Shown: positions 43,573 to 53,919, counted from the stretch's first letter. The stretch is DNA of 64,000 nt from Myxacorys almedinensis A (GCF_010091945.1 NZ_WVIE01000018.1:40124-104123), one strand, 5' to 3'. The notes: generated by a model from the sequence alone, not told the origin. A program made the numbers and translations.

Positions 43573-45480
43573 TTACTCCCCCTTGTCTTCGCTCTGATCG
43601 TCTTCGATCGGTTCGACAGAACTCACATTGAGATCGATCTCACAATCGATCTGGCACACCCACAGTCGCTCAAAGATTTCTGCATATTGATTCAACTGGG
43701 CAATGCTGGCGTGCATGTCAGAAAGCAGGGTTTTTACCCGATCCGGCGCGATATTTTCTTCATTCAACGCCTCAATGCGCTGTCTATAGTCTTCTATTTC
43801 CGCTTCTGCACGGTTGTAATTTTGGTCAAAGTTCAAAATTCGATCATTCAAGGCGTGGATCAACTCAGCTTGTGTTTGGCTGTTTAGCCCTTCTACCGTC
43901 CGTCCTAGACGACTCAGCAAGTATCTAGAACGCTCAAACGTGTCTTCTAAACTAGATAGCCGATCTTCAAGATCAATTCTCGCCTCCTCAACCGCACTGC
44001 TGACATCACTGCTCTGAAAAAGAGCATCTCGATCGAGAAAAAATTGTTCTTGCGATCGCGCCCAGTCTTCGATTGCCCCGCCGAGGATGGCATGGGTCAA
44101 AGTGGTTTCGCTCGTCCAAAGTGCCCCTAGCAGATTGGTTAACTGCAAATCTATGTTCGTTAACTGTGCTCCTGTTAAGTTTGCCGATTGAAGATTTGCG
44201 TTCATTAAAATGGCTTCATTGAAATTGCTGTAAATTAAATAAGCTCGATTAAGGTTGGCGTGGCGCAAATTCGCGCCTTCGAGACTGGCATGCAGCAAAT
44301 TTGCGCCTCCAAGCCGAGCATGACTCAAATCGGCGCGATGAAGCCTTGCACCGCTCAGATAAGCACGACTCAGATCGGCTCCTTGCAAACTCGCGTCACT
44401 CAAATTTGCGTCATTTAGACTAGTGCGGCGCAAAAATGCTTGACGGAGATCTGTGTGAGTCAAATCGGCTCCCGCTAGCTTTGCTCCGCCAAATTGCACG
44501 CCTCGTAGAGTAGCACGGTATAGATTTGCTTCGCTTAAGTTGGCATTGTTGAGTCTGGCTTGGGCAAAATCAGCCTGGCTTAAGTTTGCGGCAGCTAAAT
44601 TCGCTCGCCTGAGATGAGCTTTGGGCAGTTTAGCGCGGCTCAAGTCAGCCCCAGCCAAATCCGCCCCTTCAAGTTCGGCTTGGCTCAAATCTGCTTTATG
44701 AAGTCTGGCAAAGCCGAAATAGGTTCCTCGAAGATCGGTTTGAATAAGCTTTGCGAAACTTAGATCTGCGTTTTCAAGCTGAGCGCGACGCAGCTTAGCC
44801 ATGCTCAGATCGGCTCTTCTCAGATTGGCACGGCTGAGATACGCCCCATGTAAGGTGGCATTTCGCAAATTTGCATCTTCTAAACAGGCGGCTTCTAAAT
44901 TTGCCCCCATCAGAAGGGCATCAAATAAATTTGCCCGATTGAGGTGCGATCGGTTAAGTTTTGCCTCTGTGAGATTGGCGCGTTCTAAATTTGCATCTCT
45001 AAGATTTGCGTCTCTCAAAAAAGCATTCGCCATGTAAGCTAGGCGCAAGTCTGTCCGTTCTAGATTGGCGTGGTTTAAGCTTGTGAGCAGCATCGAAACT
45101 TCACAAAGCACGGCATCGCAAAGGCTAGCATGATCGAGCTTGACATTGTGAAGCCATGCCTGCCGAAGTGTTGCGCGATCGAGGTGGGCATGCACTAGCA
45201 CGGCATTATCTAGCTGGGCTTTGTCTAAATCGGCATCGCGTAAATCTGCATGGGAAAGGTTAGCCCGTTGGAGAAACGCCCCCTGTAGGTTGATGTGGGA
45301 TAACCTAGCACGAGTGAGGTTTGCGCCTTGGAGGTTGGTTTTAGCTAGAATTGCATGACTGAGATCCGCGCCTTCGAGATCGGCTCCGCTCAGGTTAGCA
45401 CCACTGAGATCAATTCCTCGAAGGCTTCGACCACGCCAATTTTGCCTAGAGTAGTCGCCGCCCGGTTGCAAGTTGCACAT
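43573..45480 (-). CDS. very long pentapeptide-repeat protein with coiled-coil tail
   Basis: A 635-residue protein. Residues 20-465 are an almost unbroken run of about 85-90 pentapeptides (A(D/N)L(S/R)xA), giving a quadrilateral beta-helix far longer than that of most characterised members. Residues 470-625 switch to a coiled-coil, helical region (RLGRTVEGLNSQTQAELIHA, RAEAEIEDYRQRIEALNEEN) that could dimerise or bind partners. No signal peptide is visible. The opposite strand stays open for long stretches because of the repeats. Role unknown. Confidence 0.88.
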   Translation of the reverse strand: MCNLQPGGDYSRQNWRGRSLRGIDLSGANLSGADLEGADLSHAILAKTNLQGANLTRARLSHINLQGAFLQRANLSHADLRDADLDKAQLDNAVLVHAHLDRATLRQAWLHNVKLDHASLCDAVLCEVSMLLTSLNHANLERTDLRLAYMANAFLRDANLRDANLERANLTEAKLNRSHLNRANLFDALLMGANLEAACLEDANLRNATLHGAYLSRANLRRADLSMAKLRRAQLENADLSFAKLIQTDLRGTYFGFARLHKADLSQAELEGADLAGADLSRAKLPKAHLRRANLAAANLSQADFAQARLNNANLSEANLYRATLRGVQFGGAKLAGADLTHTDLRQAFLRRTSLNDANLSDASLQGADLSRAYLSGARLHRADLSHARLGGANLLHASLEGANLRHANLNRAYLIYSNFNEAILMNANLQSANLTGAQLTNIDLQLTNLLGALWTSETTLTHAILGGAIEDWARSQEQFFLDRDALFQSSDVSSAVEEARIDLEDRLSSLEDTFERSRYLLSRLGRTVEGLNSQTQAELIHALNDRILNFDQNYNRAEAEIEDYRQRIEALNEENIAPDRVKTLLSDMHASIAQLNQYAEIFERLWVCQIDCEIDLNVSSVEPIEDDQSEDKGE

Positions 45481-45714
45481 GTTCCACTTTTACGTTGCCA
45501 AACAGTTGATTGAGGGGACAGAATCGGTGAAGGAGTTGGCAAAGTGGAGGAAGATCGTCGCTGAGCATCAGATGATTTCCCAGTAAAGGTAAAGCCGCCC
45601 TGTTCTGAAGTATCTACGTAATAGATCAGTAACGTTACGGAATAAATTCTTAAGATTCGTTTTCTCTGAGGAGATTATAAGCAAATCCACCGGTGCCTAC
45701 AACCGTATGAGGGG

Positions 45715-47049
45715 CTAATGACTGTGAAACGGTAAGCTGGCATTGGGTTGAGGGTGTTGAAGATACCAACTCTGAAGCGCCAATCGATGCACCTCCCGCC
45801 AAGCTAGATGGTGATGCCGAGCAATATCAGCGCAATCTTCATATTCGGGCTGAACGTTTACGATCGCACCCCCCCTCGACGCAATTTTAATGCTCACCGC
45901 TCCATATCCGGTTTCGACTTGCTGAAAGCCTCGCTCTAGAATCGATCGCTGCTGCACAGAGTGCCGAATGCCCAGGGTGCTTGTTTCTTGAAACAAAACC
46001 GCTTCGCACGCTGAAACATGGTCCGGGGGGCAAAGAACAGTCAGCAAGACGCCTGGACGCGATTTTTTCATGCCGATCGCCTGGGTGAAAACATCGACTG
46101 CGCCTGCCTGAAACAGAACATCGAAGAGATAGCCGATCGCTTGGGGATTGAGATCGTCGATTTGGGTTTCGAGCAGGGCAACAGTGGACAGAGACGCCGA
46201 AGACGGGAGGGAGAAGTCGGAAAATTGCTGAGCAGAAGAGGGCTGGGTGAGGGTTGCAAAAGTAGACGAGGCAGAAGATTCACCGATCCACAGGCGGAGA
46301 ATGTTGGGAAGGGGGAGAGCAAGAGAGCCAGCCCCTAAACCAACCTGTTGTAGCGTCATCTGGGGAGGTGCACCAAAATCAGTCGCGATCGCAGTGGCAA
46401 TCGCTGCCCCGGTTGGGGTGACAAGCTCGCGCTCAATACCATTACTATAAATAGGCACTTGGCGCATTTCCCACAGTTTCAGCACCGCTGGCACTGGCAC
46501 CGGCAGGCGCCCATGCGCCGCTCGAATTGTGCCCCCCCCAGTGGGAAACGCTGAGCAGTAGAGGCGATCAATGCCGAGCCACTCTAGACCCAAGCAGGTG
46601 CCCACAACATCTACGATCGCATCGATCGCGCCCACTTCATGAAAATGCACTTGCTCTGGAGCAATTCCATGCACTGCCCCTTCCGCTGCGGCTAATTGCC
46701 GAAACACAGCTAAGCTCCAAGCTAAAGCCCTCGCAGGTAAGTGCGCTCCGCAGATCATCTGCTCAATTTCAGGCAAGTGTCGCAGCTTAGAATAAGCATG
46801 GTGGTCTGAGGCGTGCTCCGCAGTGTGGGAGTGAGGAGTAGACTCGCCATCTAACTCAACGTGCAGCTTTGTCGCCCGTTGCCCATTACGCTGCACGCTT
46901 TCTGCCCACAGTTTATACTCGCCTGCAATGCCCAAGCAATCGAGCTTCTCAATCAGATACTCTAAAGGCACACCGATATCGATCAACGCACCCAGGCACA
47001 TATCACCTGCAATTCCCGTCGGGCACTCAAGGTAAGCGACTTTACTCAT
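45715..47049 (-). CDS. larC: LarC-type nickel pincer cofactor biosynthesis protein
   Basis: A 444-residue protein of the LarC family, which inserts nickel into the pyridinium pincer cofactor of lactate racemase in a CTP-dependent reaction. The family N-terminus ([23 protein letters not shown]), the His-rich segment ([19 protein letters not shown]) and FPTGGGTI are present. LarB, LarE and LarA are not in the window, so either they lie elsewhere or this protein has another nickel role, as LarC homologues are common in cyanobacteria. Confidence 0.9.
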   Translation of the reverse strand: MSKVAYLECPTGIAGDMCLGALIDIGVPLEYLIEKLDCLGIAGEYKLWAESVQRNGQRATKLHVELDGESTPHSHTAEHASDHHAYSKLRHLPEIEQMICGAHLPARALAWSLAVFRQLAAAEGAVHGIAPEQVHFHEVGAIDAIVDVVGTCLGLEWLGIDRLYCSAFPTGGGTIRAAHGRLPVPVPAVLKLWEMRQVPIYSNGIERELVTPTGAAIATAIATDFGAPPQMTLQQVGLGAGSLALPLPNILRLWIGESSASSTFATLTQPSSAQQFSDFSLPSSASLSTVALLETQIDDLNPQAIGYLFDVLFQAGAVDVFTQAIGMKKSRPGVLLTVLCPPDHVSACEAVLFQETSTLGIRHSVQQRSILERGFQQVETGYGAVSIKIASRGGAIVNVQPEYEDCADIARHHHLAWREVHRLALQSWYLQHPQPNASLPFHSH

Positions 47050-47050
47050 T

Positions 47051-47110
47051 GTTGATTACACCATCTAAGTTGATTACACCATCCAAGGTTAGAAATCCAA
47101 GGTTAGAAAA
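47051..47110. repeat. two short tandem duplications upstream of larC
   Basis: GTTGATTACACCATC(T/C)AA occurs twice (47051-47068, 47069-47086) and CCAAGGTTAGAAA(T/A) twice (47083-47096, 47097-47110). Together they form a compact repeat cluster directly before the larC start on the opposite strand. Confidence 0.6.
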
Positions 47111-47406
47111 AGCGGGGCTAGAAAAACTGGCAGTTGCTGAACAGAGGGACATTTTTTGTTCATCCTGATCTGAATTTGCCCTCATCCTAGCCCCCTCCTT
47201 GAGAGAGCCACGGTGTGCCACAAACCGCTCGATCGTGCCATAAAATCTAGTTTCCGGCACTTGGGCTTGCCCCAAAACTCCATCCAATCTTGGAGTTGTG
47301 CGATCGCTGTATCCCCGCCCTCCCGGCAACCGAGGCACGGCTAGAGGGCTGAGATCGGGCGACTGGCAGGAAAAGACCCTTTACACCCTAATTTTTGCAA
47401 TCAACT
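47111..47406. other. intergenic region, probable repeated element
   Basis: Contains a segment reading CCCTCATCCTAGCCCCCTCC near 47181-47200, a composition I associate with repeated intergenic elements in cyanobacteria, and several small inverted repeats. An open frame on the minus strand across this stretch has no start-site support and odd composition. No gene is called. Confidence 0.35.
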
Positions 47407-48072
47407 ATGGCGACAATTTATAAAATTCATCCTCAAACCCCGCAAGCTCGTGGTCTTGATCAAGTTGTGGATGCGTTGCGGAGTGGCGCGATCGTGCTCT
47501 ACCCCACCGATACAGTGTATGCGATCGGGTGCGACCTCAATTCCAAATCAGGGGTTGAGCGCGTGCGAAAGCTCAAGCAACTATCTAACGATAAGCCCCT
47601 GACGTTTCTCTGCCCCTCCTTATCGGATATTGCTCAGTATGCCGTGGTCAGCGATCAGGCATACCGCATCATGCGAAGTTTAATTCCGGGACCTTACACC
47701 TTTTTATTACCCACAACAAAGCTAGTGCCCAAGCTGGTGATGAGTCCGAAGCGCAAAACGACAGGGATTCGGGTTCCTGACAATACGGTGTGTCAAGCCC
47801 TGCTAACGGCGATGGGAAATCCTCTCATTTCCACATCTGCTCATGTTGTGGCAGACGACGAAATCAACCCGGTCAAAGCCCGGAATCCAGAGAATCTGTC
47901 GTTAGCAGAACTGTTTGACAGTATGGATCGGTTGGTAGATGTAATTTTGGATACTGGAGAAGAGCCAACATACGAGGTTTCCACAATTCTTGATCTCACA
48001 GCCGATGAGCCATCTATCGTTCGGAAAGGCTTGGGATGGCTAGCCGCTTCCGAGTGGGCAACTGTTGCCTAA
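47407..48072 (+). CDS. TsaC/YciO-type threonylcarbamoyladenylate synthase-like protein
   Basis: A 221-residue protein of the Sua5/YciO/YrdC family. It has the KPTDTV-like PTDTVYAIGCDL motif near residue 32, the KLKQLSNDKPLTFL segment, and the ISTSAHVVADDE region that forms the nucleotide pocket. The family makes threonylcarbamoyl-AMP for tRNA N6-threonylcarbamoyladenosine. The C-terminal half is diverged, so YciO-like function is possible. Start ATG 47407; a TTG further upstream is unlikely. Confidence 0.83.
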   Translation: MATIYKIHPQTPQARGLDQVVDALRSGAIVLYPTDTVYAIGCDLNSKSGVERVRKLKQLSNDKPLTFLCPSLSDIAQYAVVSDQAYRIMRSLIPGPYTFLLPTTKLVPKLVMSPKRKTTGIRVPDNTVCQALLTAMGNPLISTSAHVVADDEINPVKARNPENLSLAELFDSMDRLVDVILDTGEEPTYEVSTILDLTADEPSIVRKGLGWLAASEWATVA

Positions 48073-48236
48073 CCGCATCTCTGGACTGACACCTGGGCAA
48101 CTGTCCACTCCTCTGTCTACTTTGCTAAAGTAAAATTTATTACTAATGAAAGCGATCGCTGAACCTATTAGGTCTCACTGTTGCTGATGGGTAAAGGATT
48201 TCAACCCTTCGCCCTAACGTAAACCAGCCCGTTTTC

Positions 48237-49604
48237 ATGCAACCACCCCTCCAACCAACCAAAAAACTGACATACGCACAGCCAATTTTTCCCGAAGCCG
48301 CTTCGCGACAGCGTGTAGAGACTGGTGTGCACTACCAAGTCCGGGTCGAACCTATGAATGCCAAGTCTATCAGAGATTCCAAGCGGCTCACAGTCACTCC
48401 TTTTGAAACAGACGACTGGGATTCTAGCCAAATTGGGGCAACCGATCACCCTCAAGAGCCAAATCATCTTCACCGTCTGATCCATCTGTTGAGCACCGAA
48501 CTTGAAGCCGAACTAAAGGTAGCAAGCCAAACGGTGAATGCAGTTGCCAATCGGATCGCCACAGAGGTTGAGCGAATTTGTGCCAAGAGCGATCGCATTC
48601 AGCATTCTGGCGAAGTGGGATCTTGGCGGCTGACGCTGGCTCGGTATCGCCTGCAAAAGTGCATTCACTATTATCAGTTGGGGTCTCGTCAGGGTCGGAT
48701 TGAGCTTCATAGCAACCTCAGCACCATGGTGTACCGCCCGATCGCGCCTGCCCATTTGCAACTGAGCTTTCAAGCGCGATATAGCCTAATCGAAGATTTT
48801 CTCCAGGGGTTTTATACCGAATCGCTGAGAGCCTTTCGCCGAGAAAACCAGTTAGCCGAAACCTACCAACCCCGAACCCGGTTGGAACTTGCAGAATACA
48901 TGGCATTTACAGAGCAATATGGCAAGCGGCGCATCACCTTACCGAGCCAGCACAGCCAACAGTTGGTGATTTTACGAGCGCAGCGCTTTGCGAGCCGCCA
49001 GCCCCAAGAGATTGCGGTGGATATGGAAACCGCCATGGAAACTGCCAAAGGGGACGAAGCAGACGCTTACGGACGGTCGCCTGTGCTGCAAATGATCCGA
49101 GAGCAGATGGTCGCTGATCAAGACGATTCGTCGGAGTCAGGATTGCGCGATCGCGTGATTGCAGAACTGATTCAATACCTCGGTTCTCAAGGGCAGCAAG
49201 ACTGCGTAGACTATCTCACGCTCAAGCTCAAAGATCTGTCTGTGCCTGAAATTGATGACATTCTCGGTCTGACGCCTCGCCAGCGCGATTATTTGCAGCA
49301 ACGCTTTAAATACCACGTTGAAAAATTCACCACTTCTGGCAACTGGAAACTCGTCCACGAATGGCTTGGAGCCGATTTAGATCAAAACTTTGGACTCTCT
49401 GCTCAACAGTGGGACACCTTTTTAGAACAGCTTTCGGTCGATCAGCAGCAGCTTCTGCAACTCAAGCAAGCCAAAGCCAGTGATCAAGAAATTATGCAAA
49501 CGCTGAAGCTGACGGTAAAGCAGCTTCAAAAACGATGGGCAGCACTGTTGGATATCGCCCGGCAGGCTCGCAACCAGGGAAGAGATGAAGAACGGCGACG
49601 CTGA
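48237..49604 (+). CDS. HetZ-related protein
   Basis: A 455-residue protein. The C-terminal third (about 300-445) contains FGLSAQQWDTFLEQLSVDQQ and LKLTVKQLQKRWAALLDIAR, a helix-turn-helix-like ending that I associate with HetZ-related proteins. HetZ in Anabaena is a DNA-binding regulator of heterocyst differentiation, but related proteins occur in non-heterocystous cyanobacteria with unknown roles. The N-terminal region (1-130) is less conserved. ATG 48237 begins MQPPLQPTKK; the family assignment is from memory of motifs. Confidence 0.65.
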   Translation: MQPPLQPTKKLTYAQPIFPEAASRQRVETGVHYQVRVEPMNAKSIRDSKRLTVTPFETDDWDSSQIGATDHPQEPNHLHRLIHLLSTELEAELKVASQTVNAVANRIATEVERICAKSDRIQHSGEVGSWRLTLARYRLQKCIHYYQLGSRQGRIELHSNLSTMVYRPIAPAHLQLSFQARYSLIEDFLQGFYTESLRAFRRENQLAETYQPRTRLELAEYMAFTEQYGKRRITLPSQHSQQLVILRAQRFASRQPQEIAVDMETAMETAKGDEADAYGRSPVLQMIREQMVADQDDSSESGLRDRVIAELIQYLGSQGQQDCVDYLTLKLKDLSVPEIDDILGLTPRQRDYLQQRFKYHVEKFTTSGNWKLVHEWLGADLDQNFGLSAQQWDTFLEQLSVDQQQLLQLKQAKASDQEIMQTLKLTVKQLQKRWAALLDIARQARNQGRDEERRR

Positions 49605-49673
49605 GTTTGCTAAAGGGCGAAGCAAAATTGACTGCCGAGAAACCCCTCTAAATTTACCTCAGATCAGAAGGTT

Positions 49674-50327
49674 TCAGGGCGCTTCGGGAGGCGCGATCGG
49701 AACACTGGCAGGGGATGCCTCAGAAGCTGGAGCCATTGGCGTGGTTGGTGATGCGTTGGGAGAAGGAGACTCGCTGGCAGAGGTTTTTCCAGGCTGAACC
49801 ACAAGAGGCACGCCATAGCCGCCGCTCGACCCCTCTGTGACAAGTTGGCGGGGATTGGTCACCGATCGCGTCTGAGCCTCGGCTAGATTGCGCTGATAGG
49901 TAGATAACCGTTGTCGGAGCGCCGGCGTTGGAGCCGCGATCGGTTGTAGGAGCGCGATCGCTTTTCTCCATTGGCTCATCACCAGCAGCCAATCGTCTTT
50001 AGACTGAGCCGATTGAGCGAGATTGGCAGCACTCACTGCTTTATCGTCTGCCTGCTCTAACAGAGCGGCAGTGTCTGACTCAGACAGTTTTTTGCCAGGT
50101 TTGAGGGTGACGGCTGTGCGGGCAGGAGTGCTGGTGCCCGCTCGCGGCGTGCTCCCTAGACTCGGAGTCGCGATCGTATAGCCGTTTTTCTCGAAGGGGA
50201 GTGGCTCTACAGGGCGCAAAGCTGGGGGGGGAGAAGAGGCGGTTGGCAAGGTAGAACAGCCGCTTGCAAACACAAGCCAGACCATTATGCTCGATCGCCA
50301 AACCCAGGGAGAAACAGACATGTTCAT
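49674..50327 (-). CDS. Pro/Ala-rich lipoprotein, unknown
   Basis: A 217-residue protein with a lipobox (FASGC at about residue 24) and a body rich in P, A, S and T with a helical middle (DDKAVSAANLAQSAQSKDDW, then LLVMSQWRKAIALLQPIAA) resembling a short TPR-like helix pair. The C-terminal tail is proline-rich. It is convergent with the HetZ-related gene and divergent from crtQ. Probably an envelope-associated accessory protein. Confidence 0.62.
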   Translation of the reverse strand: MNMSVSPWVWRSSIMVWLVFASGCSTLPTASSPPPALRPVEPLPFEKNGYTIATPSLGSTPRAGTSTPARTAVTLKPGKKLSESDTAALLEQADDKAVSAANLAQSAQSKDDWLLVMSQWRKAIALLQPIAAPTPALRQRLSTYQRNLAEAQTRSVTNPRQLVTEGSSGGYGVPLVVQPGKTSASESPSPNASPTTPMAPASEASPASVPIAPPEAP

Positions 50328-50440
50328 GGCTCAACGCTACTGATCGCTATTTTGCCTTCATCCATCGTTTCGATCTCATCTTCTTTTGGTTCGGCATTGC
50401 CATTAAAATATGTAAAGGATGTTGTAGGTGAGATTGCGGA

Positions 50441-51910
50441 ATGCGAGTTGCGATCGTTGGAGCAGGATTGGCGGGCTTGGCGGCGGCGGTGGAATTGGTA
50501 GACGCGGGACACGAGGTAGAAATGTTTGAAGCTCGTCCGTTTGTGGGCGGCAAGGTTGGTAGCTGGGTCGATGCCCAGGGCAACCACATTGAAATGGGTT
50601 TGCATGTTTTTTTTAACAACTATTACAACCTGTTTGCCTTGCTGAAACAGGTTGGTGCATACGACAATTTGCTGCCCAAAGCGCATGTGCATACCTTTGT
50701 AAATCGGGGGGGCAAGATTAGCACGCTAGACTTCCGATTTTTGCTGGGTGCGCCCTTTCATGGCTTGAAGGCGTTTTTCACCACTGGACAACTGACGCTG
50801 CAAGATAAAGTGCAAAATGCGATCGCGCTGGGCACAAGTCCGATCGTTCCGGGTTTGGTGAATAGCGATGTTGCCATGAAGATGATTCGCAACTTAGATG
50901 ATGTTAGCTTTGCCGATTGGTTTCGCCGCCATGGTGGGTCGCAAAATAGCCTCAAGCGCATGTGGGACCCCATCGCCCTCGCCCTAGGCTTTATCGACAC
51001 CGAGGAAATTTCGGCGCGGTGTATGCTGACTATTTTTATGATGTTTGCTTCAAAAACAGAAGCCTCGCGGCTCAATCTCCTGGCAGGGTCGCCTGCGGAA
51101 TATTTGAGCAAACCGATCGTGGAGTACATCCAAGCCAAGGGGGCAAAGATTCACACCCGTCGCCAAACTCGTAAGATTCTCTTTGAAGGCGATGGTGCAG
51201 ATCTGCACGTCACTGGCTTAGCTATTGCCAACGGCGACAGTGAGGAAATTATTAGCGCCGATCGTTACCTTGCGGCGTGTGATGTTCCTGGCATTCAGCG
51301 TCTTTTGCCCAAAGAATGGCGCAGCATCGACTCGTTTGACAAGATTTATAAGCTCGAAGCGGTTCCGGTTGCTACAGTTCAAATGCGGTTTGATGGCTGG
51401 GTGACGGAAATGAACGACCCCGCCGCCCGGCAGCAGGTTGATCATGCATCTGGCATTGATAACTTACTCTATAGTGCTGATGCAGATTTCTCGTGTTTTG
51501 CAGATTTAGCCCTCTCTAGCCCCAAAGACTATTACCGCGAGGGCGAAGGCTCGTTGATGCAAGTTGTGTTGACGCCGGGTGATCCATTTGTGCCGATGAG
51601 CAACGAAGAGATTGCTCGGCATGCGCTCAAGCAGATTCACGATCTGTTTCCTTCGTCTCGCGACCTAACGATGACGTGGTTTAACGTGGTGAAACTAGCG
51701 CAGTCGCTCTATCGCGAGAATCCGGGTATGGAACCTTATCGCCCGACTCAGAAAACTCCTGTTTCTAACTTCTTTTTGGCAGGGAGCTATACGGCGCAAG
51801 ACTATATCGACAGTATGGAAGGTGCAACTATTTCGGGTAAGCAAGCGGCGCAGGCAATTCTGGAACCGACGGGGCACAAAGTTCAGGGGGTTGGCTTGTT
51901 TAGATATTGA
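50441..51910 (+). CDS. crtQ: zeta-carotene desaturase
   Basis: A 489-residue FAD enzyme of carotenoid synthesis converting zeta-carotene through neurosporene to prolycopene (plant ZDS type). The N-terminal FAD motif [13 protein letters not shown] (7-19) and the conserved [25 protein letters not shown] and [19 protein letters not shown] blocks are present. Carotenoid synthesis is essential for photosynthetic complexes and for carotenoid-binding Hli proteins such as the one at 21.5 kb. crtB and crtP are not adjacent here. Confidence 0.95.
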   Translation: MRVAIVGAGLAGLAAAVELVDAGHEVEMFEARPFVGGKVGSWVDAQGNHIEMGLHVFFNNYYNLFALLKQVGAYDNLLPKAHVHTFVNRGGKISTLDFRFLLGAPFHGLKAFFTTGQLTLQDKVQNAIALGTSPIVPGLVNSDVAMKMIRNLDDVSFADWFRRHGGSQNSLKRMWDPIALALGFIDTEEISARCMLTIFMMFASKTEASRLNLLAGSPAEYLSKPIVEYIQAKGAKIHTRRQTRKILFEGDGADLHVTGLAIANGDSEEIISADRYLAACDVPGIQRLLPKEWRSIDSFDKIYKLEAVPVATVQMRFDGWVTEMNDPAARQQVDHASGIDNLLYSADADFSCFADLALSSPKDYYREGEGSLMQVVLTPGDPFVPMSNEEIARHALKQIHDLFPSSRDLTMTWFNVVKLAQSLYRENPGMEPYRPTQKTPVSNFFLAGSYTAQDYIDSMEGATISGKQAAQAILEPTGHKVQGVGLFRY

Positions 51911-51949
51911 AAGGTAGTGCACGTTGAATAGTAGAGGGTTGCGGCGATA

Positions 51950-52222
51950 CGATCGCTTCATCTCACGGAGCGATCGCTGATACCTCAACTGCGATCGCTT
52001 CTATTTGCACTAGCATCGTTCCTATTTCAGATGGCATCGTTCCTGCTTAAGTTGCGATCGCTTCTATTTGCACTAGCATCGTTCCTATTTCAGATGGCAT
52101 CGTTCCTATTTGCACTAGCATCGCTTCTATTTGAACTGGCATTGTTCCTATTTCAGATGGCATCGTTCCGACTTGAAATGACATTACTGTTATTTAAACT
52201 ACAGTTCTTGCTGCATAACTAT
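51950..52222. repeat. 21-bp tandem array (13 units), units equal to seven codons
   Basis: Thirteen consecutive 21-bp units (51950-52222). Nine central units (51992-52180) are clearly related, with the pattern GCATCGTTCCTATTT followed by six variable bases; some begin CGATCGC, matching the HIP1 octamer. On the plus strand one frame is open from 51935 to 52246 and each unit encodes a heptad of the type A-S-F-L-F-x-(L/M). The only ATG is 52031, giving a 71-residue Leu/Phe-rich peptide with no ribosome site. There are no distinct spacers as in CRISPR. Confidence 0.85.
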
Positions 52223-52404
52223 AAACTCTTCATTCGTTATCCCTAGTGCAAAGCATTGCCATAGGCGTTCTTCATCCTTAAGCCAGAGTCTTAATCTAAT
52301 CTTCCAAGCTATTTTCTAGGGGATCAAGCTACCGTGAGAACACATCATCGCGGAGCGATATTTTTTTGGAGTCGCCCGCGATCGCAGAGTTAGCAGAGAA
52401 TCTT

Positions 52405-53919
52405 ATGACACAGAGCTTTGGCGTAATTGGCTTAGCCGTAATGGGAGAAAACCTCGCGCTCAACGTCGAGCGCAATGGTTTTCCAGTCGCAGTGTACAAC
52501 CGCTCCCGCGAAAAAACCGATGCCTTTATGGAACATCGGGCAGGCGGTAAAAATGTAAAGGCAGCTTACACAATCAAAGAGTTTGTTGCCTCCCTCGAAC
52601 GCCCCCGTAAGATCTTGATCATGGTAAAAGCAGGCGCACCAGTCGATGCTGTGATCGAACAACTCAAGCCCCTTCTAGACGAAGGCGACATTATGATCGA
52701 CGGGGGCAACTCGCTCTTTACCGATACCGCCCGTCGCGCTCACGACCTCGAAGCTGCCAAATTTACCTTTATTGGCATGGGAGTCAGTGGCGGCGAAGAA
52801 GGCGCACTCAATGGTCCTAGCCTCATGCCAGGGGGCACCCAGTCTGCTTACGAGTATCTTGAGCCAATTTTGACTAAGATTGCCGCCCAGGTAGAAGACG
52901 GGGCTTGTGTTACCTACATTGGGCCCGGCGGGGCAGGGCACTACGTTAAAATGGTGCACAACGGCATTGAGTATGGAGACATGGAACTCATCGCCGAAGC
53001 CTACGATTTGCTAAAAAATGTTGCCGGACTCGATCACAACGAGCTACACGACGTATTTGCAGAGTGGAACACCACCCCAGAACTCGACTCTTACCTAATT
53101 GAAATCACGGCAGACATCTTTAAGAAGATCGATGGCGATACCGGCATGCCCTTGGTCGAACTGATCCTCGACGCGGCTGGGCAAAAAGGCACCGGGCGCT
53201 GGACTGTGACCGACGCTCTAGAACAGGGAGTACCGATCCCCACCATTATTGCGGCAGTCAATGCGCGGATCATGTCCTCTTATAAAACAGAGCGCATGGA
53301 CGCCTCACAGCAGTTGAGCGCTCCTAGCGTCCCCTTTATGGGCGACAAAAAAGAATTCATCAATCGGGTGCGCGATGCACTCTATTGCTCTAAAATCTGC
53401 TCCTATGCCCAGGGCATGGCGTTACTCAGCAAAGCTTCTAAAACCTATGGCTTCGGATTAGACCTGAGTGAATGCGCCCGCATCTGGAAAGGGGGATGCA
53501 TTATCAAAGCCAGATTCTTGGGCAAAATTCAAACTGCTTTTATCGAGAATCCTGATTTGCCAAACCTGTTGCTTGCCCCCGAATTTAAGCAAACTATTCT
53601 CGATCGCCAGTCTGCTTGGCGAGAAATTGTCGCCTATGCTGCCAAATCAGGGATCGCTGTACCCGCGTTTAGCGCCTCGCTCGACTATTTCGACAGCTAC
53701 CGCCGCGATCGCTTGCCCCTCAACCTGACACAAGCCCAACGCGACTACTTTGGTGCCCACACCTATCTCCGCACCGACAAAGACGGCGTTTTCCACACCG
53801 AATGGACTGATCTCAACGAAGAATCAGCAACCAAATTCACCGCACCTGAGAAACTATCAGCCGACCAACCCCAACCCACACGAGAAGACGTTGAAGTTCA
53901 GGAGGCACAAACCACCTAA
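52405..53919 (+). CDS. gnd: 6-phosphogluconate dehydrogenase, decarboxylating
   Basis: A 504-residue enzyme oxidising 6-phosphogluconate to ribulose 5-phosphate with NADP+. GLAVMGENLALNVERNGF (nucleotide site), GGNSLFTDTARR, GVSGGEEGAL and GPGGAGHYVKMVHNGIEYG (catalytic lysine and substrate site) are all intact. The C-terminus is longer than usual, with about 30 extra residues rich in Pro, Gln, Glu and Thr. Start ATG 52405 is preferred over the upstream TTG at 52366. Confidence 0.96.
   Translation: MTQSFGVIGLAVMGENLALNVERNGFPVAVYNRSREKTDAFMEHRAGGKNVKAAYTIKEFVASLERPRKILIMVKAGAPVDAVIEQLKPLLDEGDIMIDGGNSLFTDTARRAHDLEAAKFTFIGMGVSGGEEGALNGPSLMPGGTQSAYEYLEPILTKIAAQVEDGACVTYIGPGGAGHYVKMVHNGIEYGDMELIAEAYDLLKNVAGLDHNELHDVFAEWNTTPELDSYLIEITADIFKKIDGDTGMPLVELILDAAGQKGTGRWTVTDALEQGVPIPTIIAAVNARIMSSYKTERMDASQQLSAPSVPFMGDKKEFINRVRDALYCSKICSYAQGMALLSKASKTYGFGLDLSECARIWKGGCIIKARFLGKIQTAFIENPDLPNLLLAPEFKQTILDRQSAWREIVAYAAKSGIAVPAFSASLDYFDSYRRDRLPLNLTQAQRDYFGAHTYLRTDKDGVFHTEWTDLNEESATKFTAPEKLSADQPQPTREDVEVQEAQTT

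Noticed and set aside
44801..45037. Open frames on the plus strand opposite the long pentapeptide gene
   Set aside because: They result from the repeat composition of the true gene; the same is seen at 18472-18735.
47042..47338. Minus-strand 98-codon frame upstream of larC
   Set aside because: It spans the tandem repeats and a probable repeated intergenic element, and has no start-site support.
51950..52222. CRISPR array
   Set aside because: Units are contiguous with no spacers and no cas genes are nearby.
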